This document shows, piece after piece, positions 42,463 to 51,908 of a stretch of DNA of 64,000 nucleotides (the first letter of the stretch is position 1; each line of letters begins with the position of its first letter). The position numbers and the translations under genes were made by a program. Origin of the DNA: SIG603 sp963611165 (GTDB taxonomy: Bacteria > Bacillota > Clostridia > Oscillospirales > Acutalibacteraceae); the NCBI GenBank assembly GCA_963611165.1, contig CAVDQG010000003.1:1-64000 (forward strand), written 5' to 3'. The notes under the pieces were generated by a model. That model saw nothing but the letters and a program-made list of their open reading frames with translations. It did not search any database and was not told the DNA's origin.

Positions 42463-42469
42463 TATTTCA

Positions 42470-42586
42470 GTTGGTATTGATTGCGACGAGGGTCCACCTG
42501 TTCCCATCCCGAACACAGAAGTTAAGCTCGTTCGCGCCGACGATACTCGGCTGGCAACGGCCCGGGACAATAGGTTTTTGCCAACA
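42470..42586 (+). rRNA. rrf: 5S ribosomal RNA, copy 2
   Basis: A second 117-nt copy directly behind copy 1. It differs at eight positions, all transitions, while the ends and core are unchanged, as expected for a folded RNA kept under constraint. Confidence 0.93.
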
Positions 42587-42592
42587 CTAAAG

Positions 42593-42625
42593 CAGTCAAC
42601 CAATAGGTTGGCTGTTTTTATTTTG
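42593..42625 (+). terminator. Terminator of the 5S pair
   Basis: CAGTCAACC and GGTTGGCTG around AATA, followed by a T-rich tract (TTTTTATTTTGTC). Confidence 0.85.
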
Positions 42626-42655
42626 TCTTTTTCAAGCTTTATTCAATACAACAAA

Positions 42656-42696
42656 TAAACGGTACGTTCAAATCAGAGCGTACCGTTTTTGTTTTT
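42656..42696. terminator. Hairpin downstream of argD
   Basis: AACGGTACG and CGTACCGTT with T-run on the plus strand; may terminate residual 5S transcription and, weakly, the arginine operon in the opposite direction. Confidence 0.6.
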
Positions 42697-42710
42697 AGGA
42701 ATGATTAAGT

Positions 42711-43883
42711 TTATCCGCCGATAACCTCTTCAAAGATTTTGAGGCCTGCGTCTATTTCATCGTAGGAAATATTAAGCGGAGGGAGGAAACGGCATACATC
42801 ACCCTTTGCGGTTAAGATGAGAAGTCCTTTCTCGATGCACTTCTCCATGATGGTGTGAGCGTCCATATCGCTCTTTACTTTGATGCCGAGGATAAGACCC
42901 TTGCCGCGAGTATAGCTGACATTCTTCATCTGGGAGAGCTTATCGACGAAGTAATCGCCCTTGCGTCTGACAGATGCGAGGAACTTTTCGTCGGAAACGG
43001 TTTTGACAATTTCTACTCCGCCTGCACAAACAACGGGGTTGCCGCCGAAGGTTGAGCCGTTATCGCTCGGAACGAAAACATCCTTGTGCTTTTCAGATAC
43101 CATGCATGCGCCGATCGGAAGTCCGCCTGCGAGTCCCTTTGCGCTTGTTGCAACGTCGGGGATGATATCGGCACTCTGATAGGAATAGAAGTATCCTGTT
43201 CTGCCGACGCCTGTCTGAACTTCGTCCATAATCATGAGAATGTCTTTATCGTCACAGAGCTTTCTGACAGCCTTGAGGTACTCGGTATCCATGGGGATAA
43301 CTCCGCCCTCACCTTGAACGCCCTCGAGCATGACGGCGCAGACATCGTCTGTTATAGCGTCCTCGAGTGCCTTAATGTCGTTTGCTCCGACATAGATGAA
43401 GCCCTCGGTGAGCGGTAAAAAGGTCTTGTGGAACACATCCTGACCTGTTGCGGCAAGTGTGGTAAGAGTTCTGCCGTGGAAAGAGTTTACGAGTGTGATA
43501 ATCTTATAAGCGCCCTTGGCACTTCCGACCTTACGTGCAACCTTGATGGCGCACTCGTTTGCTTCAGCACCTGAGTTGCAGAAGAAAACTCTCGACATTC
43601 CCGATGCTTTGCAGAGCTTTTCGGCAAGCTCGGTGCAGTTGTCGTTTATGTAATAGTTGCAGACATGCTGAACCTTGGAAAGCTGGTTTGTGACAGCCTG
43701 AACCCAGTTATCGGGGCAGTAGCCGAGAACATTAACACCGATGCCCGCTGTGAAATCTATGTATTTTTTGCCGTCGTAATCTTCAGCAATAGCGCCCTTG
43801 CCGCTTTTTATGGCAACGGGAGCACGACCGTAGGCATGAAGAAGATATTCATCGTCCTGAGCCTTTAAATTATCGTATATCAT
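42711..43883 (-). CDS. argD: Acetylornithine aminotransferase ArgD
   Basis: PLP-dependent transaminase converting N-acetylglutamate semialdehyde to N-acetylornithine. The 390-residue protein shows SFHGRTLTTLAATGQ, MMDEVQTGVGRTGYFYSYQ and the PLP-Lys in TSAKGLAGGLPIG. It is last in the arginine operon. RBS AAAGGACATAAAA. Confidence 0.95.
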   Translation of the reverse strand: MIYDNLKAQDDEYLLHAYGRAPVAIKSGKGAIAEDYDGKKYIDFTAGIGVNVLGYCPDNWVQAVTNQLSKVQHVCNYYINDNCTELAEKLCKASGMSRVFFCNSGAEANECAIKVARKVGSAKGAYKIITLVNSFHGRTLTTLAATGQDVFHKTFLPLTEGFIYVGANDIKALEDAITDDVCAVMLEGVQGEGGVIPMDTEYLKAVRKLCDDKDILMIMDEVQTGVGRTGYFYSYQSADIIPDVATSAKGLAGGLPIGACMVSEKHKDVFVPSDNGSTFGGNPVVCAGGVEIVKTVSDEKFLASVRRKGDYFVDKLSQMKNVSYTRGKGLILGIKVKSDMDAHTIMEKCIEKGLLILTAKGDVCRFLPPLNISYDEIDAGLKIFEEVIGG

Positions 43884-43930
43884 TTTTATGTCCTTTCATC
43901 TGACGCAAATCAGAAAAGCTGTTTTAAAAA

Positions 43931-44788
43931 TTAATAGAACATTGTGCCGATACCTTCATCGGTGAAGAGCTCGATAAGAATGGAGTGAGGTTCTCTGCCG
44001 TCTATGATGTGAGCACGGTGAACACCGCCTCTTACGGCGTCAACACAGCAGTTGATTTTCGGAATCATACCGCCTGAGATGATACCTTCTTTTTTAAGCT
44101 TGGCAACGTCTGCGATTTTGACAACGGGGATGAGTGTGCTCTCATCGTCCTTGTCTCTGAGAAGTCCTCTTATATCGGTCATTAAGATAAGCTTGCTTGC
44201 ACCGACCTTTTCGGCGATTTTAGCGGCTGCGACGTCGGCGTTGATGTTGAACATCTCGCCGTGGTAGCCTGTTGCAATTGTTGAGACAACGGGGATATAG
44301 CCCATGTCTGCGTTGACCTTGAGAACATCGGTGTTAACTTCTCTTATCTCGCCGACAAAGCCCAAATCATCAGAAAGCTTGTCTGCCTTGAGGAGAGATC
44401 CGTCCGTTCCGCAAAGTCCGACTGCCTTGCCGCCGTTGGACTCGATGAGCTGAACGAGGTCTTTGTTGACCTTGCCTGCAAGAACCTGCTGGACGATGTC
44501 CATGGTCTCCTGGTCGGTGTATCTCATTCCGTTGACGAATTTTGATTCCTTGTTGATTTTTTTGAGCATGGAGTTAATCTCGGGGCCACCGCCGTGAACC
44601 AAAATTACATTGATTCCGACTGTCTGCATAAGGATTATATCCTTGATGACGGCGTCCTTGAGTTCCTCGTTAATCATAGCGTTTCCGCCGTATTTAACTA
44701 CGATGGTTTCGCCTGTATATTTCTTGATGTAGGGAAGAGCCTGAACCAGAATGTGAGCTCTGTCCGAATTTGTGATGCTTGAATTCAT
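43931..44788 (-). CDS. argB: Acetylglutamate kinase ArgB
   Basis: Phosphorylates N-acetylglutamate. The 285-residue protein has VVKYGGNAMI, VHGGGPEIN, GLCGTDG, and a C-terminal KINCCVDAVRGGVHRAHIIDG. RBS CGAGGGTAAAA. It lies between argJ and argD. Confidence 0.95.
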   Translation of the reverse strand: MNSSITNSDRAHILVQALPYIKKYTGETIVVKYGGNAMINEELKDAVIKDIILMQTVGINVILVHGGGPEINSMLKKINKESKFVNGMRYTDQETMDIVQQVLAGKVNKDLVQLIESNGGKAVGLCGTDGSLLKADKLSDDLGFVGEIREVNTDVLKVNADMGYIPVVSTIATGYHGEMFNINADVAAAKIAEKVGASKLILMTDIRGLLRDKDDESTLIPVVKIADVAKLKKEGIISGGMIPKINCCVDAVRGGVHRAHIIDGREPHSILIELFTDEGIGTMFY

Positions 44789-44814
44789 TTTTACCCTCGC
44801 CGATTCTCAGCTTT

Positions 44815-46038
44815 TTAGCTTCTGTATTCTCCGTTTATCTTGACGTAATCGTATGTGAGGTCACAGCCGAATGCTGTTGCCTCTTCATTTCCTTCGTGCA
44901 TATCGACATAAACGGTGACTTCGTCCTCTTTCATGATTTTGAGTGCATAGTCCTCGTCAAAATCAAGCGGAACACCGTGGTCGAATACCTCGAGTCTGCC
45001 AGCCTTGCTCTCGTAGAAGAGCTCGACATCCTCTTGATTAAACTGTGCGCCTGAATAACCCATAGCGCAGAGGAATCTGCCGAAGTTTGCGTCACAGCCG
45101 AAAATAGCCGCTTTGGAGAGGTTTGAGCCTACAATGCTTCTTGCAAGAGTTCTTGCGTCGTCCTTTGTCTTTGCGTTCACTACGTGAGCTTCGAAAAGCT
45201 TGGTTGCGCCCTCGCCGTCGCTTGCCATTCTTCTTGCAAGGTAGCGGCAAACAGTGAAAAGTGCCTCGTAGAACTTATCGTAGCTCTCGCCCTCAGAGAC
45301 TATCTCCTCGTTCTCCGCCAAGCCGTTAGCCATGAAGAGAAGAGTATCGTTAGTCGAAGTGTCACCGTCAACTGTAATCATATTGAAGGTGTCCTTGATG
45401 ACAGCGGAAAGAGCCTTCTGAGCCATTTCCTTGCTGATGGCAACGTCACTTGTGAGGAAGCCGAGCATGGTGCACATATTGGGGTGAATCATACCCGAGC
45501 CTTTGCTCATGCCGCCGAGGGTTACCTTTTTGCCGTCAAGCTCGAATGTAACCGCATACTCCTTGTTGACGGTATCTGTTGTCATGATTGCGTGAGAAGC
45601 GGCTGTGCCTGATTCAATCGAGCTGTCGAGCGTCTTTGACATCATGTTGACGCCGTTCACGAGTTTTTCTACGGGGAGCTGCATACCGATAACACCCGTT
45701 GATGCAACGGCAACGCCTGAATAAGGAACGCCGAGAGCGTTTTCAACCGCTTTAGCGGTTGCTTCACAGGCATCGAAGCCCTCTTTGCCCGTGCAGGCGT
45801 TAGCGATACCGGAGTTTACGACTACTGCGTGCATGGGCTCGCCTGATTTTACAATCTGCATATCCCACTGAACGCAAGCCGCCTTGACTACGTTTGAAGT
45901 GAATGTTCCTGCGCTTACGCACGGCTTTTCGGAATAAACCATAGCCATGTCGGTTCTGCCGACATATTTTATATTTGCCTCACAGCTTGAAGCCGAGAAG
46001 CCCGATGCGGCTGTTACGCCGCCTTTGATAATTTCCAT
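44815..46038 (-). CDS. argJ: Bifunctional ornithine acetyltransferase/N-acetylglutamate synthase ArgJ
   Basis: ArgJ recycles the acetyl group from acetylornithine to glutamate. The 407-residue protein contains the autocleavage region GSGMIHPNMCTMLGF; cleavage in the family occurs before the Thr of this segment. The presence of argJ explains why argA and argE are not needed in this operon. RBS AAGAGGGTTTAAA. Confidence 0.95.
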   Translation of the reverse strand: MEIIKGGVTAASGFSASSCEANIKYVGRTDMAMVYSEKPCVSAGTFTSNVVKAACVQWDMQIVKSGEPMHAVVVNSGIANACTGKEGFDACEATAKAVENALGVPYSGVAVASTGVIGMQLPVEKLVNGVNMMSKTLDSSIESGTAASHAIMTTDTVNKEYAVTFELDGKKVTLGGMSKGSGMIHPNMCTMLGFLTSDVAISKEMAQKALSAVIKDTFNMITVDGDTSTNDTLLFMANGLAENEEIVSEGESYDKFYEALFTVCRYLARRMASDGEGATKLFEAHVVNAKTKDDARTLARSIVGSNLSKAAIFGCDANFGRFLCAMGYSGAQFNQEDVELFYESKAGRLEVFDHGVPLDFDEDYALKIMKEDEVTVYVDMHEGNEEATAFGCDLTYDYVKINGEYRS

Positions 46039-46070
46039 TTTAAACCCTCTTTTTTATTAACGAAGCTGAA

Positions 46071-47111
46071 TCAGAATGCCGGCGGAACAAAATCAAGACC
46101 TGTCTTTTCGTCAAGACCGAAGATTATGTTCATGTTCTGCACAGCCTGACCTGCCGCACCCTTGACCATGTTGTCGATTGCGCTGATTGCAATGAAAAGG
46201 TGGTTTTCCCAGTCGAAGAAGAGGGAAACATCACAGCAGTTTGTGTACTTTATATTGTGAATATCGGCACACTTTCCCTTTGGGAGAAGTCTGACGAAGA
46301 ACTCGTTGTCATAAGCCTCATGATATGCATTCCAGAACATTTCCTCGGTTACGTTCTCGTTCATCTTTGCATAGCATGTGGCGAGAATGCCTCGGTTGAC
46401 GGGGAGCAGATGGGGGACGAATGTAACTTTAACGTCTTCTCCTGTGACCTTGGAGAGAGTCTGATTAATCTCGGGGCCGTGGCGGTGGTTTGCAACCTTG
46501 TAAGCATAGAAGCCCTCGTTGAGGTCAGGGTAATGGTTGCTCTGAGTCGGCTTTCTGCCTGCGCCCGTGACGCCAGATTTGCAGTCGGCTATGATTCCCT
46601 CACTGCTTATAAGTCCTGCCTTAAGAGCCGGAACAAGGGCAAGCGGAACTGCCGTTGTGTAACAGCCGGGGTTTGCAACGATGGATTTTCCCTTGATGTA
46701 CTCTCTGAAAAGCTCGGGAAGACCGTAAACAGCCTTTTCGTGAAGAGTTTTATCGGTAAAGCTTGGGCCGTACCATTTTTTGTAGACCTCTTCGTCCTTG
46801 AGACGGAAGTCTGCGCCGAAATCTATGAATTTCTTTCCTGCCTTGTCGCATTTTTCGGCTAACTCCTGAGAAAGGCCGTGTGGAAGAGCGGCGAAAACAA
46901 CATCACTCTTCTCGACAACCTCGTCTTCACCGACGAGAATATTATCAAGTCTTTCACGGTATGCGGGATAAACATCACTGAGAGCCTGACCCTCGAAGCT
47001 GACAGAGCTGACAGCGACAAGCTCGGCTTCGGGATGAGAATAGATTATTCTGCAAAGCTCTGCGCCTGCGTAGCCGGTAGCACCGACAACGCCAACTTTA
47101 ATTTTAGACAT
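46071..47111 (-). CDS. argC: N-acetyl-gamma-glutamyl-phosphate reductase ArgC
   Basis: NADPH-dependent reductase forming the semialdehyde. The 346-residue protein has GATGYAGAEL at the N-terminus and the active Cys in ANPGCYTTAV; GPEINQTLSKV and HLLPVNRGI are family motifs. RBS GGAGAAAGAAG. Confidence 0.95.
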   Translation of the reverse strand: MSKIKVGVVGATGYAGAELCRIIYSHPEAELVAVSSVSFEGQALSDVYPAYRERLDNILVGEDEVVEKSDVVFAALPHGLSQELAEKCDKAGKKFIDFGADFRLKDEEVYKKWYGPSFTDKTLHEKAVYGLPELFREYIKGKSIVANPGCYTTAVPLALVPALKAGLISSEGIIADCKSGVTGAGRKPTQSNHYPDLNEGFYAYKVANHRHGPEINQTLSKVTGEDVKVTFVPHLLPVNRGILATCYAKMNENVTEEMFWNAYHEAYDNEFFVRLLPKGKCADIHNIKYTNCCDVSLFFDWENHLFIAISAIDNMVKGAAGQAVQNMNIIFGLDEKTGLDFVPPAF

Positions 47112-47158
47112 TCTTCTTTCTCCTCTATATACGAAAGTGTGTTTCTTACAGTTTGAAA

Positions 47159-48535
47159 TTAATCGTTTACAAGGGACTTAACTCTCTTTGCCTGAGCGAC
47201 AACATTGCTCGGAGCGGGGCCGCCGAGAACGGTTCTGTCGTTTACGCACTTTTCAAGATTGATAGCCGTGTAAACACCGTCGTCAAACTCGGGGCAAATC
47301 TTCTTGTATTCTTCAAGCGGAAGCTCCTCGAGAGTAGTGCCCTTTTCGATGCAAAGAGCGACAAGCTCGCCTGTGATTTTGTAAGCGTCTCTGAAAGGTA
47401 CGCCCTTATTTGCTACGAGGTAATCTGCACAGTCGGTAGCGTTGATAAATCCGCCTGCAGCCGCTTTTCTCATGTTAGCCTTGATGACGGTCATTGTTTT
47501 GACCATTGGGATGAGCGGAGTGAGGCAAAGCTTGAGAGTATCGACTGCATCGAACACAGCCTCCTTGTCCTCCTGCATATCTTTGTTGTATGCGAGCGGA
47601 AGTCCTTTCATCATGGTGAGAAGTCCCATCAAATCGCCGAAAACTCTGCCGCTCTTTCCACGGATGAGCTCTGCAAGATCGGGATTTTTCTTCTGCGGCA
47701 TGATGCTTGAGCCTGTTGAGAACGCATCGTCAAGCTCGATAAACTTGAATTCCCATGAGCACCAGAGAACAAGCTCCTCACAGAAACGGGAAAGGTGAAC
47801 CATGGTGAGCGATGATGCAAATGCAAGCTCTGCACAGAAATCTCTGTCGGAAACACCGTCAAGGCTGTTCTGAGTTGGACCCTTGAAGCCGAGAAGCGAT
47901 GCGGTGAGCTCTCTGTCGAGCGGATAGGTTGTTCCTGCAAGTGCGCCTGAGCCGAGGGGACAATAGTCCATTCTGTCCTTGGCGTCCTTGAAGCGGTCGA
48001 TGTCACGAAGAAGCATCTCGCAGTAAGCAAGAAGGTGGTGACCGAAGGTTACGGGCTGTGCACGCTGCATATGAGTGTAGCCGGGCATTACGGTGTCGGA
48101 ATATTCCTCCGCCTTGTCGGCAAGCATGGAAACAAGCTCTTTAAGCTGAGATACGATTGTATCGATTTCAGGCTTTAATGTGAGACGAATGTCAAGCGCA
48201 ACCTGATCGTTTCTCGATCTTGCGGTGTGAAGTCTCTTGCCTGTCTGACCGATTCTTGCGGTGAGCTCACCCTCGATAAAGGTATGGATGTCCTCGGCGT
48301 CGGGGTCTATGGTGAGAGCACCGCTTATGATGTCCTCTCTTATCTTTTTGAGCTCGGCGACTATTTTTTCGCTCTCGGACTCCTCAATTATGCCCTGCTT
48401 TCCGAGCATGGTTGCGTGGGCAATACTGCCCTCTATGTCCTCCTTGAACATTCTTGAGTCGAATGCTATTGAGGAATTAAAATCGTTAGTTTCGGGTGCG
48501 GCTTCCTTTGAGAAGCGACCTTTCCAAAGCTTCAT
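47159..48535 (-). CDS. argH: Argininosuccinate lyase ArgH
   Basis: The last step, releasing arginine and fumarate. The 458-residue protein has the signature GSSIMPQKKNPD with the catalytic serine loop, plus TARSRNDQVALD and YTHMQRAQP. RBS AAGGAGAACCGC. It follows argG by about 107 bp that contain a strong hairpin. Confidence 0.96.
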   Translation of the reverse strand: MKLWKGRFSKEAAPETNDFNSSIAFDSRMFKEDIEGSIAHATMLGKQGIIEESESEKIVAELKKIREDIISGALTIDPDAEDIHTFIEGELTARIGQTGKRLHTARSRNDQVALDIRLTLKPEIDTIVSQLKELVSMLADKAEEYSDTVMPGYTHMQRAQPVTFGHHLLAYCEMLLRDIDRFKDAKDRMDYCPLGSGALAGTTYPLDRELTASLLGFKGPTQNSLDGVSDRDFCAELAFASSLTMVHLSRFCEELVLWCSWEFKFIELDDAFSTGSSIMPQKKNPDLAELIRGKSGRVFGDLMGLLTMMKGLPLAYNKDMQEDKEAVFDAVDTLKLCLTPLIPMVKTMTVIKANMRKAAAGGFINATDCADYLVANKGVPFRDAYKITGELVALCIEKGTTLEELPLEEYKKICPEFDDGVYTAINLEKCVNDRTVLGGPAPSNVVAQAKRVKSLVND

Positions 48536-48595
48536 GCGGTTCTCCTTGCTGTATGGTAGTTTGATTGATTAAATTCTGACAATATTAAAATGAAT

Positions 48596-48623
48596 GACGG
48601 GCATACGATGAAATATGCCCGTC
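48596..48623. terminator. Intercistronic hairpin between argG and argH
   Basis: A perfect 10-bp stem GACGGGCATA and TATGCCCGTC around CGATGAAA. The following bases on the transcribed strand have only a weak U-tract, so it may attenuate or protect mRNA ends rather than fully terminate. Confidence 0.65.
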
Positions 48624-48642
48624 AATAAGTTCTTTTTAGGAA

Positions 48643-49875
48643 TTATTCCTTTATAAGGCCCTTCTTGCCGGCAACCTTTACCGGGAGACCGAAGAGGTTG
48701 ATGAATCCTGCGGAATCAGCCTGATTGTAAACATCATCCTCGTCGAATGTTGCGATTTCCTCGTCGTAGAGTGAGTACGGGCTTGTTACGCCTGCATCAA
48801 TGATGTTGCCCTTGTAGAGCTTGAGCTTAACATCACCTGTAACTGTCTCCTGAGTTGAGTTAACAAAAGCTGTGAGTGCGCTTCTGAGCGGTGTGAACCA
48901 CTGTCCGAAGTAGACAAGCTCTGCAAACTTCAAGCCGACCTGCTGCTTGTAGTGGAATGTGTCTCTGTCAAGGCAGATCTCCTCAAGCTTGTTGTGTGCG
49001 TGATAGAGGATTGTTCCGCCGGGAGTCTCGTAAACGCCACGGCTCTTCATGCCGACAAGTCTGTTCTCAACGATGTCTGCAAGACCGATGCCGTTCTTTC
49101 CGCCGAGCTCGTTAAGCTTTGTGACCATATCCTTGCCGCCAAGCTTCTCGCCGTTGAGCTCTGTCGGAATGCCCTTCTCAAAGTGAAGAGTGATGTATGT
49201 CGGCTCATCGGGAGCGTCAATCGGAGAAACTCCGAGCTCGAGGAAGCCGGGCTTCTCATACTGCGGCTCGTTTGCCGGATCCTCAAGGTCGAGACCCTCG
49301 TGGGAAAGATGCCAGAGGTTCTTATCCTTGGAGTAGTTTGTCTCACGGTTTATCTTAAGCGGAATGTTGTGAGCCTCAGCGTACTCAATCTCCTCCTCAC
49401 GGGACTTGATTGACCACTCACGCCAAGGAGCGATGATTGTCATATCAGGAGCGAATGCCTTGATTGTGAGCTCGAAACGAACCTGGTCGTTGCCCTTACC
49501 TGTGCATCCGTGGCAGATTGCGTCTGCACCCTCTTTGAGAGCGATGTCAACAATCTTCTTTGCGATAATCGGACGAGCAAAGCTTGTGCCGAGAAGATAC
49601 TTGTTCTCGTAAACTGCGCCGGCCTGAACTGTCGGATAAACGTAATCTGTGATGAACTCCTCTGTGAGGTCGAGAATATAGAGCTTGGAAGCGCCTGTCT
49701 TAAGGGCCTTCTCCTCGAGACCGTCAAGCTCGGTGCCCTGTCCTACGTCACCGGAAACAGCGATAACCTCGCAGTTGTTATAGTTTTCCTTGAGCCAAGG
49801 AATGATGATTGATGTATCAAGTCCTCCGGAATAAGCGAGGACAACCTTTTTGATGTCTTTCTTTGACTTAGCCAT
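48643..49875 (-). CDS. argG: Argininosuccinate synthase ArgG
   Basis: ATP-dependent synthesis of argininosuccinate from citrulline and aspartate. The 410-residue protein has the PP-loop AYSGGLDTSIIIPWL, GCTGKGNDQVRFE and the citrulline/aspartate contacts near KINRETNYSKDKNLW. First gene of the operon. RBS GGAAGGAAGAATATC. argF and carAB (which supply citrulline) are not in the window. Confidence 0.96.
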   Translation of the reverse strand: MAKSKKDIKKVVLAYSGGLDTSIIIPWLKENYNNCEVIAVSGDVGQGTELDGLEEKALKTGASKLYILDLTEEFITDYVYPTVQAGAVYENKYLLGTSFARPIIAKKIVDIALKEGADAICHGCTGKGNDQVRFELTIKAFAPDMTIIAPWREWSIKSREEEIEYAEAHNIPLKINRETNYSKDKNLWHLSHEGLDLEDPANEPQYEKPGFLELGVSPIDAPDEPTYITLHFEKGIPTELNGEKLGGKDMVTKLNELGGKNGIGLADIVENRLVGMKSRGVYETPGGTILYHAHNKLEEICLDRDTFHYKQQVGLKFAELVYFGQWFTPLRSALTAFVNSTQETVTGDVKLKLYKGNIIDAGVTSPYSLYDEEIATFDEDDVYNQADSAGFINLFGLPVKVAGKKGLIKE

Positions 49876-50000
49876 GATATTCTTCCTTCCTTCGGCTAAA
49901 GCGGTGAAGCTTTCTCCGAACAGCGATCACAACAGACCGTTGTATTTAAATTTAAATAAATTACTTTTTTAAGTAGCCGTTGTTTCCGACCACAATGATT

Positions 50001-50028
50001 ATTATACACGGGATTTATAAAAAATCAA
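50001..50028 (-). promoter_or_regulatory. Promoter of the arginine operon
   Basis: On the minus strand TTGATT, 16 bp, TATAAT, about 125 bp before the argG start codon. Confidence 0.6.
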
Positions 50029-50035
50029 GACCTAA

Positions 50036-50100
50036 TTTGAATATTTATACAGAAATTTATGAATAAAACGGTGAATATTCACGGAATTTATGCATATTCT
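50036..50100. promoter_or_regulatory. Cluster of ArgR/AhrC-like boxes
   Basis: Repeated TGAAT-type half-sites: TGAATATTTAT (50038), ATGAATAAAA (50060), palindromic TGAATATTCA (50072-50081) and ATGCATATTC (50090). They match the AT-rich ARG-box style. They lie just upstream of the operon promoter and probably mediate arginine repression. Confidence 0.6.
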
Positions 50101-50127
50101 GCCTTCTGAGGGTGATTTCTGCGGAAA

Positions 50128-51723
50128 TCAAAGTTCGATTGCATTCACTGCGGCTTTTTCTGCCTCGAGAAGCTTTGAGTAGGACTTGATGTATTTGTCA
50201 AAGCCTTCTTTTCCCTCATTGTCCGGAGCAATGACCGAGCACTCACTCTTTGCGAAAACCTTATTTTCGAGGAATTTCTCGAGGGTTTCGCCTTCGTCTT
50301 TATTTATGAGATAGCTTGCAAGAAGAGCCATGCCCCAGGGGCCGCCCTCGCCTGCTGTCTCCATTACAGAAACGGGGATGCCCAGAGCATTTGCCATAAC
50401 GCTCTGACCTACGCCCTTTGCCTTGAAGAAACCGCCGTGACCGTAGAATTTATCCATAGTGACGCCCTCGTCCTCAAAGAGAATGTCGTTGCCGATTTTA
50501 AGAGCGGCGCATGCTGAATAGAGAAGTGATCTCGAGAGATTTTGGAATGAGAACTCCGATTCGGGACTTCTCGCAAGAAGCGGTCTGCCCTCGCTTAATC
50601 CCGTGACGGGCTCGCCTGAGAAATATCCTATGCTGACGATATTATCGCAGTCGGGCTTGCCCTTTGCGGCTGCGGCAAAGATTGCCGAAAGAGCGTCATA
50701 GTAGCTCAGCTTAAAGCCGAATCCTTCGGCGGCTGAAACAAACATTTTCGCATAAGCGTTTATATCGGACGTGCAGTTGTTGACATGAACCATGGCGCAC
50801 GGCTTGCCTGTCGGCGTTGTTACCATGTCGATTTCGGGATGAACCTTTTTAAGCGGCTTTTCTATAACGCTCATCGAAAAAACCGATGTGCCTGCCGAAA
50901 CATTTCCTGTTCTCACTGCTACGCTGTTGGTTGCGGTCATGCCCGTGCCCGCATCGCCCTCGGGCGGAGCGACGGGACAGCCTGCCTCAAGTTCGCCAGT
51001 CGGGTCGAGATAGAGTGCGCCTTCTTTTGTGAGCACGCCTGCGTTTTCGCCTGCCGTGAGAACCTTGGGCAGAATGTCGAAAAGCTTATATTCCATGCCG
51101 TTATCTGCGAGAATGCCGTCAAAAATCTCTGCCATGTGTTTATCATAATCGTTTATTGCGGAGTCAATGGGGAACATTCCCGATGCGTCACCGATGCCGA
51201 GAACCTTTTCGCCCGTCAAGACCATATGAACATAGCCCGCAAGGGTGGTCATAAACGCAATGTCCTTTGCGAACGGCTCTTGGTCAAGAATAACCTGATA
51301 GAGGTGGGAGATACTCCAGCGAAGCGGAATGTTAAAGTTGAATTTCTCCGTCAAAATTGCGGCGGCTTCGCCCGTGTTAGTGTTTCTCCATGTGCGGAAT
51401 TCTCCGAGCTGAGCACCGTTTTTGTCAAACGCAAGGAAACCGTGCATCATGGCAGAAAAGCCCATTGCACTGATTTTTGTAAGCTTGATGCCGTATTTTT
51501 TCGAAACATCCTTTTTGAGATCGGCAAAAGCGTCCTGAATGCCGCTTTTAACTTCTTCGAGAGAATATGTCCAGAGGTTATTTTTGAGTAAATTTTCCCA
51601 CTCGTGACTGCCTGAGGCAACGGGGGAGAAGTCCTCGCCGATGAGGACAGCCTTTATTCTTGTGGAGCCGAGCTCAATGCCCAAAACGGCTTTGCCGCTT
51701 TCGATATAATCATTGATTGACAT
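50128..51723 (-). CDS. FGGY-family carbohydrate kinase
   Basis: This 531-residue sugar kinase has the N-terminal ATPase strand GIELGSTRIKAVLI, SAMGFSAMMHGFLAF, GNVSAGTSVFSMSV (adenosine site) and C-terminal FYGHGGFFKAKGV with TAGEGGPWGMALLASYL. The length and motifs are close to xylulokinase/ribulokinase-like FGGY members, but the sugar cannot be specified. Start ATG 51723 follows AAAAGGTGTGATAAA. It diverges from lepA. Confidence 0.9.
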   Translation of the reverse strand: MSINDYIESGKAVLGIELGSTRIKAVLIGEDFSPVASGSHEWENLLKNNLWTYSLEEVKSGIQDAFADLKKDVSKKYGIKLTKISAMGFSAMMHGFLAFDKNGAQLGEFRTWRNTNTGEAAAILTEKFNFNIPLRWSISHLYQVILDQEPFAKDIAFMTTLAGYVHMVLTGEKVLGIGDASGMFPIDSAINDYDKHMAEIFDGILADNGMEYKLFDILPKVLTAGENAGVLTKEGALYLDPTGELEAGCPVAPPEGDAGTGMTATNSVAVRTGNVSAGTSVFSMSVIEKPLKKVHPEIDMVTTPTGKPCAMVHVNNCTSDINAYAKMFVSAAEGFGFKLSYYDALSAIFAAAAKGKPDCDNIVSIGYFSGEPVTGLSEGRPLLARSPESEFSFQNLSRSLLYSACAALKIGNDILFEDEGVTMDKFYGHGGFFKAKGVGQSVMANALGIPVSVMETAGEGGPWGMALLASYLINKDEGETLEKFLENKVFAKSECSVIAPDNEGKEGFDKYIKSYSKLLEAEKAAVNAIEL

Positions 51724-51758
51724 TTTATCACACCTTTTTAAACATAATTGATATGCTA

Positions 51759-51787
51759 ATATTAAAACAAACGGGCAATGTTTTCAA
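51759..51787 (-). promoter_or_regulatory. Promoter for the FGGY kinase
   Basis: TTGAAA, 17 bp, TAATAT on the minus strand. Confidence 0.55.
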
Positions 51788-51820
51788 GCGTGAACTTAGC
51801 GCACGCATATTACTTTTTTA

Positions 51821-51849
51821 TTGATATAATCTCAGATTTATGTTATAAA
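51821..51849 (+). promoter_or_regulatory. Promoter for lepA
   Basis: TTGATA, 17 bp, TATAAA; start near 51856, 53 bp before the ATG. Confidence 0.6.
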
Positions 51850-51908
51850 ATAGAGTAATATTTATTTAAAACAGAATTAATTATTTATAGAATTTAAAGG
51901 AAATACAA

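Noticed and set aside
42346..42586. Part of a complete rRNA operon
   Set aside because: No 16S or 23S sequence or tRNA on either side; upstream is a PfkB kinase, downstream argD.
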